Program-made: the position numbers and the translations under genes
Shown: positions 49,829-59,963 of the stretch, in pieces
How positions within the stretch are numbered: the stretch's first letter is position 1
How the letters are laid out: the number at the start of each line of letters is the position of its first letter
From: Cupriavidus sp. WGlv3
Lineage (GTDB): Bacteria > Pseudomonadota > Gammaproteobacteria > Burkholderiales > Burkholderiaceae
Length of the DNA: 64,000 nucleotides
Direction of reading: 5' to 3'
Assembly (NCBI RefSeq): GCF_023952475.1
Contig: NZ_JALHRX010000004.1
Coordinates: 396,626-460,625 of the forward strand
The notes under the pieces: model-generated
The model's database searches: none
Seen by the model: the letters and a program-made list of their open reading frames with translations, nothing else
Told to the model about the DNA's origin: nothing

Positions 49829-52585
49829 ATGGCAAGTATCGAGGAGACCGGACGGCGCACGCCGCCACCCGCCGGCGCGGCATCGCTGGCCGCCAAGCTG
49901 CGCCCGCCGCTGCTGACCCCGTTCCAGGTCCAGCGCACGGCAATCTGCGATGCCGTGTGCGCGGCGGGCTTTGTCAAGCTGGTGCTGGTGCGCGCACCCG
50001 CCGGCTTCGGCAAGACCACCGCCATGCTCCAGTGCCGCGCGCGGCTCGAATCCGCCGGCGGCCGCACCGCGTGGCTGACACTGGACCGCTCGGACAATGA
50101 CGCCTCGCGCTTCCTCGGTTCGATCGAGGCTGCCATCGCCCAGGGCCTCGGCAGCGGCGGGCCGGACCGGTCCGCGCGCCAGGCGCTGGCGCAGGACCCG
50201 GGCGAGCAGGCGCTGGCGCTGATCGACCGCCTCGCCAGCCATCACGGCGAGTTCACGCTGTTCCTCGATGATTTCGAAGCGGTGCAGAACGCTGCCGTGG
50301 CGGGACTGGTCTGGCAACTGGTGGAAAGCCTGCCGCCCGGCTGCCGCGTGGTGATCGGCACGCGCTGGGTGCCCGAAACCGGGCTGGCACGCTTGCGCGC
50401 GCGCGGCGAGCTGCTCGAGATCGAGCCGGCGCAGCTGCGCTTTTCCGCCGACGAGACCGCATCGTTCCTGCGCCAGGCGCGCGGGCTGAAGCTGGAGCAG
50501 GCCGCCATCAGCGTGCTGCACCGGCGCACCGAGGGTTGGGCCACGGCGCTGTGGCTGGCGTCGGTGGCGCTGGAGCGGCGCACCCAGCCGGAGGGCTTTA
50601 TCGCCGGCTTCTCGGGCTCGAACGCGGCCATTGCCGATTACCTGGTCGAAGATGTCTTCCTGCACCTGCCCGAAGCGGTGCGCGACTTCCTGCTGCGCAC
50701 CTCGATCCTGGATCAGTTATGCGGGCCGTTGTGCGACGCGGTCTGCCAGCCCGCCGCGGGCAGCAGCGAGGAGATCCTCGCCTGGCTCGAGCGCGCCAAC
50801 CTGTTCCTGCTGCCGCTGGAGAGCGAACGCTATGGCGAACGCGGCTCCGGCGCCGCGCCCGAGCAGTGGTATCGCTATCACAGCCTGTTTTCCGGTTTCC
50901 TGCGCGCGCAGCTGGCGCAGGCCATGCCGGAGTCGGTGCCGCAGCTGCACCTGTCGGCGTCGCGCTGGTATGAGTCGCAGGGGCGGCTAGTGCCCGCCAT
51001 CGAACACGCCTTCGCTGCCGGTGCGCTGGCGCATGCGCTGCAGTTGCTCGACAGCGCCGCCGACGACCTGCTGGCGCAGGGCCGCATGCGGTTGCTGACG
51101 CGCTGGCTGGAGTCGGTGCCCGCCGAGGACCTGGCCCGCCTGCCCAAGCTGCAGATCGCGCGCGTGTGGGCGGTGTCGTTCACGCGCGGGCCGGCCGAAG
51201 CCATCGCGCTGCTGCAGCAGATCCCCACCGAGGGTGCGGCCGGCGACCTGCTGGCGCATATCCGCGCGTTGCGCCACATGTTGCTGAACATGATGGACCG
51301 CTTCGACGACGCGCGCGCCTTCGCCCGCAACGAGCTGCCACCGTTGCCGATGGGCTATGCCTTCCCCGACGCGATTCTGGCCACCTCGATGGCGCGGCTG
51401 GCCGCGGTGGCCGGCGACTATCCCGAGGCGCGCCGGCTGCTGCAGGTGGCGCGGCACGCGGTGCGCGGGTCCGACAGCAATTTCAACAAGATCTTCTCGG
51501 AGTCCGTCGAAGGGCTGATCGATCTGCGCCAGGGTCGGCTGCAGCAGGCCCTGGCGCGCTTCCGCATCGCCGCCAGCACGATGCTGCCGAACCGCTTCGG
51601 GCCCACCAACGGCAACGCCATGGCCGGCATCCTGCTGGCCGAGGGCCTGTACGAGAGCGGCGATTCCGAGCGTGCCAGCCGTCTGCTCAACGTCTACCTG
51701 CCGCTCTCGCGCGACCTCGGCCTGCCTGACCAGATCATCACCGGCCACGCGGTGCTGGCCCGCATCGCCTTCGAGCGCCGCGAGACCGACCAGGCCCACG
51801 AATGGCTGGCCCAGCTCGAAGCGCTGGGCCACCATCGCGGCCTGACGCGGCTGGTGATGGCGGCGATGCTTGAGCGTGCCCGGCTGGCGCTGCGCCAGGG
51901 CAATGTGCATGCCGCGCAGGAGGCGATCGAGCGCGCCGCCGAGCCGGCGCTGTGGCGCACGCGTCCCGGCGTCAGCTCGTTTGCCAGCGATGTCGAGGAC
52001 ATCACGCTGGGCCGGCTGCGGCTGGACCTGTACGCGCGCCCGGGCACGCCGGTGCGCGAAGCCATCGAGCGCGAACTTGCGGCCGCCGCGGGCAACCAGC
52101 TGATGCGCCGCGCGCTCAAGCTGCGCATCCTGCTGGCGCAGGCGTGGCAGCGCAGCGGCGACGGCGCGCATGCGCTGGTGGTGATGGGCGAGGCGCTGCG
52201 CTTCGGCGCGGCCGAAGGCTTTGTCCGCATCTTCACCGACGAGGGCGACGATGTGCGCCGGCTGGTGGCCGACGCGTGCGCGCGCCAGGCGGCCAGCCTG
52301 CCGGCCCCTTACGTCGAAAAGCTGCTGCAGGCTTGCGGCCAGGCCGCCGCGGAGCCGCCCGGCGCCGGCCGGCCTGCGCCGGCGGCGCTGGTCGAGCCAC
52401 TGACGCCCAAGGAGCAGAAGGTGCTGCACCTGCTGGCCGAGGGCTACTCCAACGTCGCCATGGCCGAGCGCCTGTTCGTGTCCGAGACCACGGTGCGCAC
52501 GCACCTGCGCAATATCAGCGCCAAGCTGCACGCCAGCAACCGCACCCAGGCGGTCGCGATCGCGCGCCAGCTCGGCCTGCTCTGA
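49829..52585 (+). CDS. MalT-like LuxR family ATP-dependent regulator
   Basis: A 918-residue LAL-type activator. An N-terminal STAND ATPase (Walker A APAGFGKTT, residues 57-65; Walker B LFLDDFEA) is followed by winged-helix and TPR-like helical repeats and a C-terminal LuxR domain (LTPKEQKVLHLLAEGYSNVAMAERLFVSETTVRTHLRNISAKL). Such proteins bind inducer and ATP, multimerise and activate transcription of catabolic operons. It lies in the middle of the TCGTCG-palindrome gene set, which makes it a candidate regulator, though no site lies before it. GGGAG is 15 bases before ATG 49829. It converges with the nitroreductase gene 9 bp away. Confidence 0.9.
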   Translation: MASIEETGRRTPPPAGAASLAAKLRPPLLTPFQVQRTAICDAVCAAGFVKLVLVRAPAGFGKTTAMLQCRARLESAGGRTAWLTLDRSDNDASRFLGSIEAAIAQGLGSGGPDRSARQALAQDPGEQALALIDRLASHHGEFTLFLDDFEAVQNAAVAGLVWQLVESLPPGCRVVIGTRWVPETGLARLRARGELLEIEPAQLRFSADETASFLRQARGLKLEQAAISVLHRRTEGWATALWLASVALERRTQPEGFIAGFSGSNAAIADYLVEDVFLHLPEAVRDFLLRTSILDQLCGPLCDAVCQPAAGSSEEILAWLERANLFLLPLESERYGERGSGAAPEQWYRYHSLFSGFLRAQLAQAMPESVPQLHLSASRWYESQGRLVPAIEHAFAAGALAHALQLLDSAADDLLAQGRMRLLTRWLESVPAEDLARLPKLQIARVWAVSFTRGPAEAIALLQQIPTEGAAGDLLAHIRALRHMLLNMMDRFDDARAFARNELPPLPMGYAFPDAILATSMARLAAVAGDYPEARRLLQVARHAVRGSDSNFNKIFSESVEGLIDLRQGRLQQALARFRIAASTMLPNRFGPTNGNAMAGILLAEGLYESGDSERASRLLNVYLPLSRDLGLPDQIITGHAVLARIAFERRETDQAHEWLAQLEALGHHRGLTRLVMAAMLERARLALRQGNVHAAQEAIERAAEPALWRTRPGVSSFASDVEDITLGRLRLDLYARPGTPVREAIERELAAAAGNQLMRRALKLRILLAQAWQRSGDGAHALVVMGEALRFGAAEGFVRIFTDEGDDVRRLVADACARQAASLPAPYVEKLLQACGQAAAEPPGAGRPAPAALVEPLTPKEQKVLHLLAEGYSNVAMAERLFVSETTVRTHLRNISAKLHASNRTQAVAIARQLGLL

Positions 52586-52594
52586 CCCTCCGGC

Positions 52595-53266
52595 TCAGAT
52601 ACCGATGAATTCGGTGAATTCCGTCAGCGGCGCGCGCCTGGCGCGCAGCCGGTTGGCGGGCGCCTCGGGATCTTCGTAGCCGATCGCCATGCCGCTGAAC
52701 AGCATCCGCTCGGCCGGCAGCGACAGGAATGCGGCGATGGTCTGCGGATACATCGCCCAGCACTCCTGCGCGCAGCTGTCCAGGCCTTCTTCGCGCAGCA
52801 GCAGCATGACTGTCTGCAGGTACATGCCCAGGTCCGACCATTGCGGCGGGCCCATGCGCCGGTCCACGGTGCAGAACAGCGCCAGCGGCGCGCCGAAGAA
52901 GGTGAAGTTGCTGGCGAACTGCGCCAGCCGCCGGGCCTTGTCCTCGCGCGGGATGTCGAGGTGCTGGTAGAGCGCCTCGCCCACCTGGAAGCGGCGCTCG
53001 CGATAGGGCGAGACCAGCTCGCGCGGATAGATGTCGTACTCGCGCGCTTCGCCGGCGGGGGCCGCGGCGATGCGTTCGCGCATGATGCCGCGCAGCCGCT
53101 CCAGCGCCTCGCCGCCGACCACATGGATGTGCCACGGCTGTAGGTTGCCGCCGGACGGCGCGCGCGCCGCGGCGTCGAGCACGCGGCGGATGGTGTCGGG
53201 CGCCACGGCCCGGGGCAGGAAGCCGCGGACGGACTTGCGGCTGGAGACGGCTTGGCTGACTTTCAT
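52595..53266 (-). CDS. Nitroreductase family FMN oxidoreductase
   Basis: A 223-residue flavoprotein. SRKSVRGFLPRAV and AARAPSGGNLQPWHIHVV are the FMN-binding signature of the nitroreductase family. The C-terminal SLPAERMLFSGMAIGYEDPEAPANRLR block is typical. These enzymes reduce nitro groups, quinones or enones with NAD(P)H as homodimers. GGAG precedes ATG 53266. An enoyl-CoA hydratase lies upstream on the same strand, with a nitronate monooxygenase-like gene divergent from it. Confidence 0.87.
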   Translation of the reverse strand: MKVSQAVSSRKSVRGFLPRAVAPDTIRRVLDAAARAPSGGNLQPWHIHVVGGEALERLRGIMRERIAAAPAGEAREYDIYPRELVSPYRERRFQVGEALYQHLDIPREDKARRLAQFASNFTFFGAPLALFCTVDRRMGPPQWSDLGMYLQTVMLLLREEGLDSCAQECWAMYPQTIAAFLSLPAERMLFSGMAIGYEDPEAPANRLRARRAPLTEFTEFIGI

Positions 53267-53300
53267 CGGGACTCCGGAAACAGGGATCGACGCGGGCGCA

Positions 53301-54176
53301 TCAGGCGAAGAGCGGCTCGCCGGTCCAGTCGAAGAAGTCGGGCATGTCGTGCGACACGGTCTCCGGGAACGCGGCGGGGCGCTTTTCCAGGAACGCGCTG
53401 ACGCCTTCCTTCACGTCGGCGGAGCGTCCACGCGACTGGATCGCGCGGCTGTCGAGCTTGTGCGCTTCCATCGGGTGGCTGGCGCCGGCCATGCGCCAGA
53501 TCAGCTGGCGCGAGATCGCCACCGACACCGGAGCGGAATTGGCGGCGATCTCGCGGGCAATCGCCTGCGCCGCCGGCAACAGGTCTTCGGGCGCGTGCAG
53601 CGAGCGCACCAGGCCGCGTTCGTGCGCCTCCTGGGCCGAGAACACGCGGCCGGTATAGCACCACTCCAGCGCGGTCGAGATCCCGACCACGCGCGACAGG
53701 AACCACGACGACGCCGCTTCCGGCGTGATGCCGCGGCGCGCAAAGACAAAGCCGAACTTGGCGTCGGTCGACGCCAGCCGGATATCCATCGGCAACTGCA
53801 TGGTTACGCCCACGCCGACCGCGGCGCCATTGACTGCGGCAATCACCGGCTTGAGGCTGCGGAAGATGCGCAGCGACACGCGCCCGCCGCCGTCGCGATG
53901 CGCGGTGTCGGGGCTGGCGCCATAGCGCTTCTCGAAATCGAAGGTGGAGCTGCCGCCCGACAGGTCGGCGCCGGCGCAGAACGCGCGGCCGGAGCCGGTG
54001 ACGATCACCGCGCGCACGTTGTCGTCGGCATCGGTGGCGTCGAACGCGGCGATCAGCTCGTGCATCATCTGCGCGGTGAAGGCGTTGAGCTGGTCCGGGC
54101 GGTGCAGGGTGATGGTGGCGACGCCGTCTTCAACGGCATAGCGCAGGGTTTCGAACGAAGGCGTGGCTGGCGTCAT
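53301..54176 (-). CDS. Enoyl-CoA hydratase/isomerase family protein
   Basis: A 291-residue crotonase-fold protein. SGRAFCAGADLSGG and VNGAAVGVGVTMQLPMDIRLAS form the oxyanion hole and CoA site; FARRGITPEAASSWFLSRVVG carries the second catalytic Glu. A His or Lys-rich C-terminal segment is absent. It hydrates enoyl-CoA or moves its double bond. RBS AGGAG precedes ATG 54176. The perfect TCGTCG palindrome at 54292 lies between this gene and the divergent nitronate monooxygenase gene. Confidence 0.9.
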   Translation of the reverse strand: MTPATPSFETLRYAVEDGVATITLHRPDQLNAFTAQMMHELIAAFDATDADDNVRAVIVTGSGRAFCAGADLSGGSSTFDFEKRYGASPDTAHRDGGGRVSLRIFRSLKPVIAAVNGAAVGVGVTMQLPMDIRLASTDAKFGFVFARRGITPEAASSWFLSRVVGISTALEWCYTGRVFSAQEAHERGLVRSLHAPEDLLPAAQAIAREIAANSAPVSVAISRQLIWRMAGASHPMEAHKLDSRAIQSRGRSADVKEGVSAFLEKRPAAFPETVSHDMPDFFDWTGEPLFA

Positions 54177-54291
54177 GCGGGACTCCTGCTGGGAGGTAGG
54201 AAGGGATGCCGGAGTGCCGGGGCAAGCGGAACAGGCGCCGGCAGCGGGGGCGGGGCTCGCCCAACACTAGTGCAGATTGCGCCGCCCGCAA

Positions 54292-54307
54292 TCGTCGCTT
54301 CCGACGA
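54292..54307. promoter_or_regulatory. Acyl-CoA regulon palindrome (perfect), hydratase / NMO divergon
   Basis: TCGTCGCTTCCGACGA. It lies 115 bp from the hydratase start and 110 bp from the nitronate monooxygenase start, near the middle of the divergent region, so it could serve both. Confidence 0.65.
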
Positions 54308-54333
54308 GGCTGGGACGGCGCGCGCCGCCGTAG

Positions 54334-55389
<1,056 letters not shown>

Positions 55390-55393
55390 CGCC

Positions 55394-55861
55394 ATGGCCG
55401 AGGCGGAAATCGAGGCGGCGCTGACCCGCGCCATCGCCGCGCCGGCCGAAACCGGCGCCGACGTGCCCGAAGGCTTTGTCCCGCTGCGCCGGATGAGCGG
55501 CTACATGGCCGGCTTCGGCCAGCTCTATCTGCACGCGGCTCGCCGCACGCTGGCGGTGCGCATCGACGAGAGCCATTTGAACAACCTGGGTATCCCGCAC
55601 GGCGGCATGCTGGCGACGCTGGCCGATACCGCCATCGGCATGATGATGTCGCTGGAAACCGGCCGCGCCAAAAGCGCGGTCACGGTCAACCTGAGCCTCG
55701 ACTATCTCGATTCGGCGCGCCCGGGCGACTGGGTCGAAGCCCGCGTGGAATTCGACAAGCTCGGCTCGCGGCTGCGCTACGGCACCTGCCGGCTGTTCAG
55801 TGGCGAGCGCTGCCTGCTGCGCGCCACGGCGATCTTCGCGGTGCTGGCGCCGCGCGCCTGA
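55394..55861 (+). CDS. PaaI-like hot-dog thioesterase
   Basis: A 155-residue hot-dog-fold protein (LGIPHGGMLATLADTAIGMMMSLETGRA and KSAVTVNLSLDYLDSARPGDWVEARVEFDKLGSRLRYGTCRLF). The HGG segment is the active-site region of PaaI/4HBT-type thioesterases, which hydrolyse acyl-CoA to recycle CoA. ATG 55394 is 4 bp past the stop of the NMO gene, so translational coupling is likely; a TTG at 55382 would extend it by four residues. Substrate unknown. Confidence 0.85.
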   Translation: MAEAEIEAALTRAIAAPAETGADVPEGFVPLRRMSGYMAGFGQLYLHAARRTLAVRIDESHLNNLGIPHGGMLATLADTAIGMMMSLETGRAKSAVTVNLSLDYLDSARPGDWVEARVEFDKLGSRLRYGTCRLFSGERCLLRATAIFAVLAPRA

Positions 55862-55875
55862 GCGGTGCGGCAACT

Positions 55876-55891
55876 TCGTCGCTTCCGACGA
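55876..55891. promoter_or_regulatory. Acyl-CoA regulon palindrome (perfect) upstream of thiolase
   Basis: TCGTCGCTTCCGACGA, 114 bp before the thiolase start and directly after the thioesterase stop. The gap between the two genes (145 bp) is enough for an internal promoter. Confidence 0.65.
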
Positions 55892-56005
55892 CGCTGGCCG
55901 CGACCCGCGGCGCAACAATAGCCATCGATGCTGCCGGCACCCGCGCCGGCATCCCGCACAACACAAGGGCTGCCCCGGCGGCCTGCACCGAACCAAGGAG
56001 ATCAC

Positions 56006-57181
56006 ATGGCAGAGGCATACATCGTCGCGGCGGTCCGTACCGCCGGCGGCCGCAAGGGCGGCAAGCTGTCGGGCTGGCATCCGGCCGACCTGGCCGCGCA
56101 GGTGCTCGACGCACTGGTGGAGCGCACCGGCGCCGACCCGGCGCTGGTCGAAGACGTCATCATGGGCTGCGTGAGCCAGGTCGGCGAGCAGGCCGGCAAC
56201 GTCGCGCGCAATGCCATCCTGGCCTCGCGCCTGCCGGAAAGCGTGCCGGGCACCTCGGTCGACCGCCAGTGCGGTTCGTCGCAGCAGGCCCTGCACTTTG
56301 CCGCACAGGCGGTGATGTCGGGCGCGATGGACATCGTCATCGCCGCCGGCGTCGAAAGCATGACGCGCGTGCCGATGGGCCTGTCCTCGCAGCTGCCGGC
56401 CAAGAACGGCTTCGGCGTGCCCAAGAGCCCGGGCGTCGAATCGCGCTACCCCGGCGTGCAATTCAGCCAGTTCACCGGCGCCGAGATGATCGCGCGCAAG
56501 TACGAGCTGTCGCGCGAACAGCTCGACACCTACGCGCTGCAAAGCCACCAGCGCGCCATCGCCGCCACCAAGGCCGGCCGCTTCAGCGCCGAGATCCTGC
56601 CGGTGGAAGTGCGCACCGCCGATGGCGCCAACGGCGAGAGGCACACCACCGACGAAGGCATCCGCTACGACGCCACGCTGGAAAGCATCGGCAGCGTCAA
56701 GCTGATCGCCGAAGGCGGCCGCGTCACCGCTGCCAGCGCCAGCCAGATCTGCGACGGCGCCGCGGGCCTGATGGTGGTCAACGAAGCCGGCCTGAAGAAG
56801 CTGGGCGTCAAGCCGCTGGCGCGCGTGCACAGCATGACCGTGATCGGCCATGACCCGGTGGTGATGCTGGAAGCGCCGCTGCCGGCCACCGAAGTGGCGC
56901 TCAAGCGCGCCGGCCTGCGCATCGGCGATATCGACCTGTTCGAAGTCAACGAAGCCTTTGCGCCGGTGCCGCTGGCCTGGCTCAAGGCCACCGGCGCCGA
57001 TCCGGAACGCCTGAACGTGCATGGCGGCGCGATCGCGCTGGGCCACCCGCTCGGCGGCTCCGGCGCCAAGCTGATGACCACGCTGGTCCATGCGCTGCAT
57101 ACGCATGGCAAGCGCTACGGCCTGCAGACCATGTGCGAGGGCGGCGGGCTGGCCAACGTGACCATCGTCGAGCGGTTGTAA
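56006..57181 (+). CDS. Acetyl-CoA C-acyltransferase (thiolase)
   Basis: A 391-residue thiolase. The nucleophilic Cys is C89 (VDRQCGSSQQAL); H347 is in GGAIALGHPLGGSG; C377 is in MCEGGG. These are the catalytic triad of degradative/biosynthetic thiolases. It cleaves 3-ketoacyl-CoA with CoA or condenses two acetyl-CoA. AAGGAG precedes ATG 56006. It is the last step of the pathway built by the palindrome-linked ligases, dehydrogenases, hydratase and SDR. A hairpin at 57239 and a terminator at 57288 follow. Confidence 0.93.
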   Translation: MAEAYIVAAVRTAGGRKGGKLSGWHPADLAAQVLDALVERTGADPALVEDVIMGCVSQVGEQAGNVARNAILASRLPESVPGTSVDRQCGSSQQALHFAAQAVMSGAMDIVIAAGVESMTRVPMGLSSQLPAKNGFGVPKSPGVESRYPGVQFSQFTGAEMIARKYELSREQLDTYALQSHQRAIAATKAGRFSAEILPVEVRTADGANGERHTTDEGIRYDATLESIGSVKLIAEGGRVTAASASQICDGAAGLMVVNEAGLKKLGVKPLARVHSMTVIGHDPVVMLEAPLPATEVALKRAGLRIGDIDLFEVNEAFAPVPLAWLKATGADPERLNVHGGAIALGHPLGGSGAKLMTTLVHALHTHGKRYGLQTMCEGGGLANVTIVERL

Positions 57182-57238
57182 AGCAGCGGCGCAGCGGCAC
57201 AGAGCACGATAAAGAGCAGTAAAGGGAGAAGGACCGGC

Positions 57239-57266
57239 GGCGCGGGCATGTCAAAGTGCCCGCGCC
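57239..57266. terminator. GC hairpin downstream of thiolase
   Basis: GGCGCGGGCA (57239-57248) pairs with TGCCCGCGCC (57257-57266) around 8 bases. There is no T-run, so it may stabilise the mRNA end or help termination. Confidence 0.4.
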
Positions 57267-57287
57267 AGCAGCCGGAGTAGAAAAAGG

Positions 57288-57311
57288 AATGGCCGCGAAA
57301 TCGCGGCCATT
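57288..57311. terminator. Terminator between thiolase and phosphatase genes
   Basis: AATGGCCGCG (57288-57297), loop AAAT, CGCGGCCATT (57302-57311). It is GC-rich with A/T flanks, between convergent genes, so probably bidirectional. Confidence 0.65.
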
Positions 57312-57350
57312 GTCATTTGGTGGCGAAGAACGCCGATCTCGTAATGCGCG

Positions 57351-58025
57351 TCAGGCGAAGGTCACGGCGCTGCGCCGGTCGGCACGCTCGAGGTGGGGCA
57401 CGTTGTTGAAGCTCAGCAGCCGCTGCACGCCGCGGCCGACGATGATCTCGCAGAACGCGGTATTGCGGAATTGCAGGTTCATCTCGATCGCGGCCTGCGC
57501 CGGCGCGCCGAGCAGGTCGGCGGTGGCGCGGCCGATGGCGCCACCCGAGCTGACCACCAGGATGGCGTCCTCGCGCGTGGTGCCCTCGCTGGCCTGCGCC
57601 AGCGCGCCGGCAATGCGCGCGCCGAAGTCGGTCCAGCTCTCGGGCATTTCCGCGAGCCCGTCCTGCGTCCAGGCCGCGTAGGCCGCGCGGAAGGTGCGCC
57701 AGTAGTCGTTGTAGTCGGAGTTCTGGTGCGCGCGGTGGTCGGCGCCGCCGGTGTGGCAGCGGTACAGTGCCTCGCCGTCGTATTCGTTCAGGCCGGGATG
57801 CGAGATCACCGCGGCCTGCGGCTGCCCCATGCCGGCCAGGATCTCCGTGGCGGTGTCCTGCTGGCGCACCAGCGTGCCAGCCACCACCCGGCTGAAGCTG
57901 ACGCCGCGTTCGGCGAAATATTCGCCAAGCCAGCGCGCCTGCTGCCGGCCGGTGGGCGACAGGCAGTCGTAGTTGGCGGCGCCAAACGAGGCTTGTCCGT
58001 GGCGGACGAGGAAAAGCGTGGCCAT
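57351..58025 (-). CDS. Histidine phosphatase family protein
   Basis: A 224-residue phosphoglycerate mutase-like protein. LFLVRHGQASFG holds the phospho-accepting His in the RHG motif, and SSGGAIGRATADLL near the C terminus the second active-site region. The branch includes cofactor-dependent mutases and broad phosphatases; substrate unknown. ATG 58025 (MATLFLVRHGQ) gives the usual N terminus, the open frame upstream being unsupported. It converges with the thiolase gene. Confidence 0.88.
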   Translation of the reverse strand: MATLFLVRHGQASFGAANYDCLSPTGRQQARWLGEYFAERGVSFSRVVAGTLVRQQDTATEILAGMGQPQAAVISHPGLNEYDGEALYRCHTGGADHRAHQNSDYNDYWRTFRAAYAAWTQDGLAEMPESWTDFGARIAGALAQASEGTTREDAILVVSSGGAIGRATADLLGAPAQAAIEMNLQFRNTAFCEIIVGRGVQRLLSFNNVPHLERADRRSAVTFA

Positions 58026-58172
58026 GAGCGGTCCCGATAAGCAGTGAGGCGGATAGGGCTGCCTCGGCGCGGGGCCGGGCGTGGGCACATTCTAGGGAGC
58101 GCCGGCGCCACCGCCAAGCAAGCGCCGCGCAATTCATAGAAGCCATGGCCCGGCTGCATTACCCAGGCAGGC

Positions 58173-58865
58173 TCAGGCCGCCGCGGCCGGCCTGACGTCG
58201 AGATAGCCAGCCATCAGGCGGCTCAGCTCGGTGATCAGCCGCTCGTCGTCAAGGCGCAGCGGGCCGGAATCGTTGAGCACGGCATTGACCAGCACGCTGA
58301 AGACGGCCTGCATGGCAAAGCGCACGCGCAGTTCGGCGGTGTCGGCGGGCAGCGGCAGGCGCGGCACCAGCAGCTGCACCATGCGCTCCACGATCGCTTC
58401 ACCGTTCTGGCGGTGGGGCAGCCATTCCTCGGGACGCGTGGAGGCATGGCGCAGCGACGCGCGCATCACGCCGCGGTTGGCCAGCGTGCCGAGCACCATG
58501 AACCTCGCGGTCTTTTCCAGCAGCACCGGTGTGGTGACATCTTCCCAGCGTTCCTGCGCCAGGTAGCGGTCAATCGAGGCGGAGGTCTCTTCCATCACCA
58601 GCGCTCGCAGCGCCTCGAAATAGGCCATCTTGTCGCGGAAGCGCCCATAGAAGGCACCCACCGATACCTGGCACGAGGCTGCGATCTGCGCCACCGAGAC
58701 CGCGGCGAAGTCGCGCGTCGCCAGCAGTTCACGGCCTGCGCCGAGCAAGGCCTGTTCGGTCTCGCGCGCACGGCGCTGCCGGGGCGGCTGCAGGATCGAG
58801 GGGGTGTCGATACGGGGGAAGGAAGCGTTGGCGGGGAAGCTGGAAGGCGTCGCTGACATGGTCAT
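58173..58865 (-). CDS. TetR family transcriptional regulator
   Basis: A 230-residue TetR protein. The DNA-binding domain is QALLGAGRELLATRDFAAVSVAQIAASCQVSVGAFYGRFRDKMAYFEAL, followed by a helical ligand pocket. ATG 58865 (MTMSATPSS) has GGAAAT upstream; the second ATG at 58859 is possible. Two ATTCGAAT palindromes 12 bp apart just upstream (58874-58893) fit autoregulation. It could also control the phosphatase gene 147 bp downstream, or unlinked genes. Confidence 0.9.
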   Translation of the reverse strand: MTMSATPSSFPANASFPRIDTPSILQPPRQRRARETEQALLGAGRELLATRDFAAVSVAQIAASCQVSVGAFYGRFRDKMAYFEALRALVMEETSASIDRYLAQERWEDVTTPVLLEKTARFMVLGTLANRGVMRASLRHASTRPEEWLPHRQNGEAIVERMVQLLVPRLPLPADTAELRVRFAMQAVFSVLVNAVLNDSGPLRLDDERLITELSRLMAGYLDVRPAAAA

Positions 58866-58873
58866 ATTTCCGT

Positions 58874-58893
58874 ATTCGAATTCGGATTCGAAT
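58874..58893. promoter_or_regulatory. Candidate TetR operator
   Basis: Two copies of the perfect palindrome ATTCGAAT at 58874-58881 and 58886-58893, starts 12 bp apart, immediately before the tetR start codon. Spacing near one helical turn fits a TetR dimer pair. Confidence 0.5.
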
Positions 58894-59060
58894 TTGAAAA
58901 TACCGGTGCGCACGGCAACGCGTCAAGAGGTTTTGTCGGTTGGCCCTGCAAATGTTGCGCACGGATGCCGTGCGGCGCACGACGGTGCGGGCCGCGTGCC
59001 TTGCGCTTTGCCCGGGCCATCAATCAGAACAGTCTGAATGCGAGCGCGTGAGATCCAGGC

Positions 59061-59951
59061 TTAACTGAACCGCGGGCTCAGCTCGTCGCGCATCCAGTCG
59101 ATAAAGGCGCGCGTGCGCGCCGGCAGCAGCCGCGCGTGGGGATAGATCAGCGACAGCGGCCACGCCGGTAGCTCGAAGTCTTCCAGCACGATGCGCAGCT
59201 TGCGCTCTTCCACCAGCTGCGCGACCTGGTACGACAGGAAATGGCCGAAGCCGGCACCGGCCGCGCATGCGGCCACGGCGGGCGCGGTCTGGTTGAACTC
59301 CAGGTTGCCCGACACCGGCACATGGAACTCGCGTTCGCCGTCGCGGAACGACCACCAGTGCGCATGGTTGCCGGTGAAGCGCACACAGTTGGCGCTGGCC
59401 AGCTGGTCCGGATGGCGCGGCACGCCGTGCTTGCGCAGATAGGCCGGCGTGGCGACCACCACGCGGCGGATGCGGCCGACGGATTGCGCCACCAGCGTGG
59501 AGTCGGCCAGCGGGCCGATGCGCACCCCCACGTCCAGGTCTTCCTCGAGCAGGTTCACCACGCGGTCGGTGAATTCCATGCGGCAGCGCACGCGCGGATA
59601 GCGCTGCACGAAGCGCGTCACCGCCGGAGCCACGTACATCTGGCCGAACAGGACCGAGGCGGTCAGCGTGAGCCGGCCGCTGGGCTCGACATGGCTCTCC
59701 GTCAGGCCGGCTTCGACTTCGTCGATATTGGCCAGGATGCGCCGGCAGCCGTCCAGGTAGCTGCGCCCCTCGGCGGTCAGCGAGAGCCGCCGCGTGGTGC
59801 GGTTGAGCAGCCGCACCTGCAGTTCGGATTCGAGCGCCGCCAGCGTGCGCACCACCGCCGGCAACGAGGTATGCAGCGACGCCGCTGCGGCCGTCAGGCT
59901 GCCTTCGTCGACGATCCGCACAAAGGTCTGCATCGCACGTAGCTTGTCCAT
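59061..59951 (-). CDS. LysR family transcriptional regulator
   Basis: A 296-residue LysR protein of the AaeR/DsdC-like branch. The winged helix is MDKLRAMQTFVRIVDEGSLTAAAASLHTSLPAVVRTLAALESELQ, with a substrate-binding domain from GRLTLTASVLFGQMYVAPAVTRF. ATG 59951 is preferred to ATG 59963 (no usable ribosome site). It is divergent from a glutathione transferase gene 110 bp away, and a textbook LysR palindrome lies between. It probably activates the transferase and the FMN-binding gene after it. Confidence 0.9.
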   Translation of the reverse strand: MDKLRAMQTFVRIVDEGSLTAAAASLHTSLPAVVRTLAALESELQVRLLNRTTRRLSLTAEGRSYLDGCRRILANIDEVEAGLTESHVEPSGRLTLTASVLFGQMYVAPAVTRFVQRYPRVRCRMEFTDRVVNLLEEDLDVGVRIGPLADSTLVAQSVGRIRRVVVATPAYLRKHGVPRHPDQLASANCVRFTGNHAHWWSFRDGEREFHVPVSGNLEFNQTAPAVAACAAGAGFGHFLSYQVAQLVEERKLRIVLEDFELPAWPLSLIYPHARLLPARTRAFIDWMRDELSPRFS

Positions 59952-59963
59952 GGCGCCAAACAT

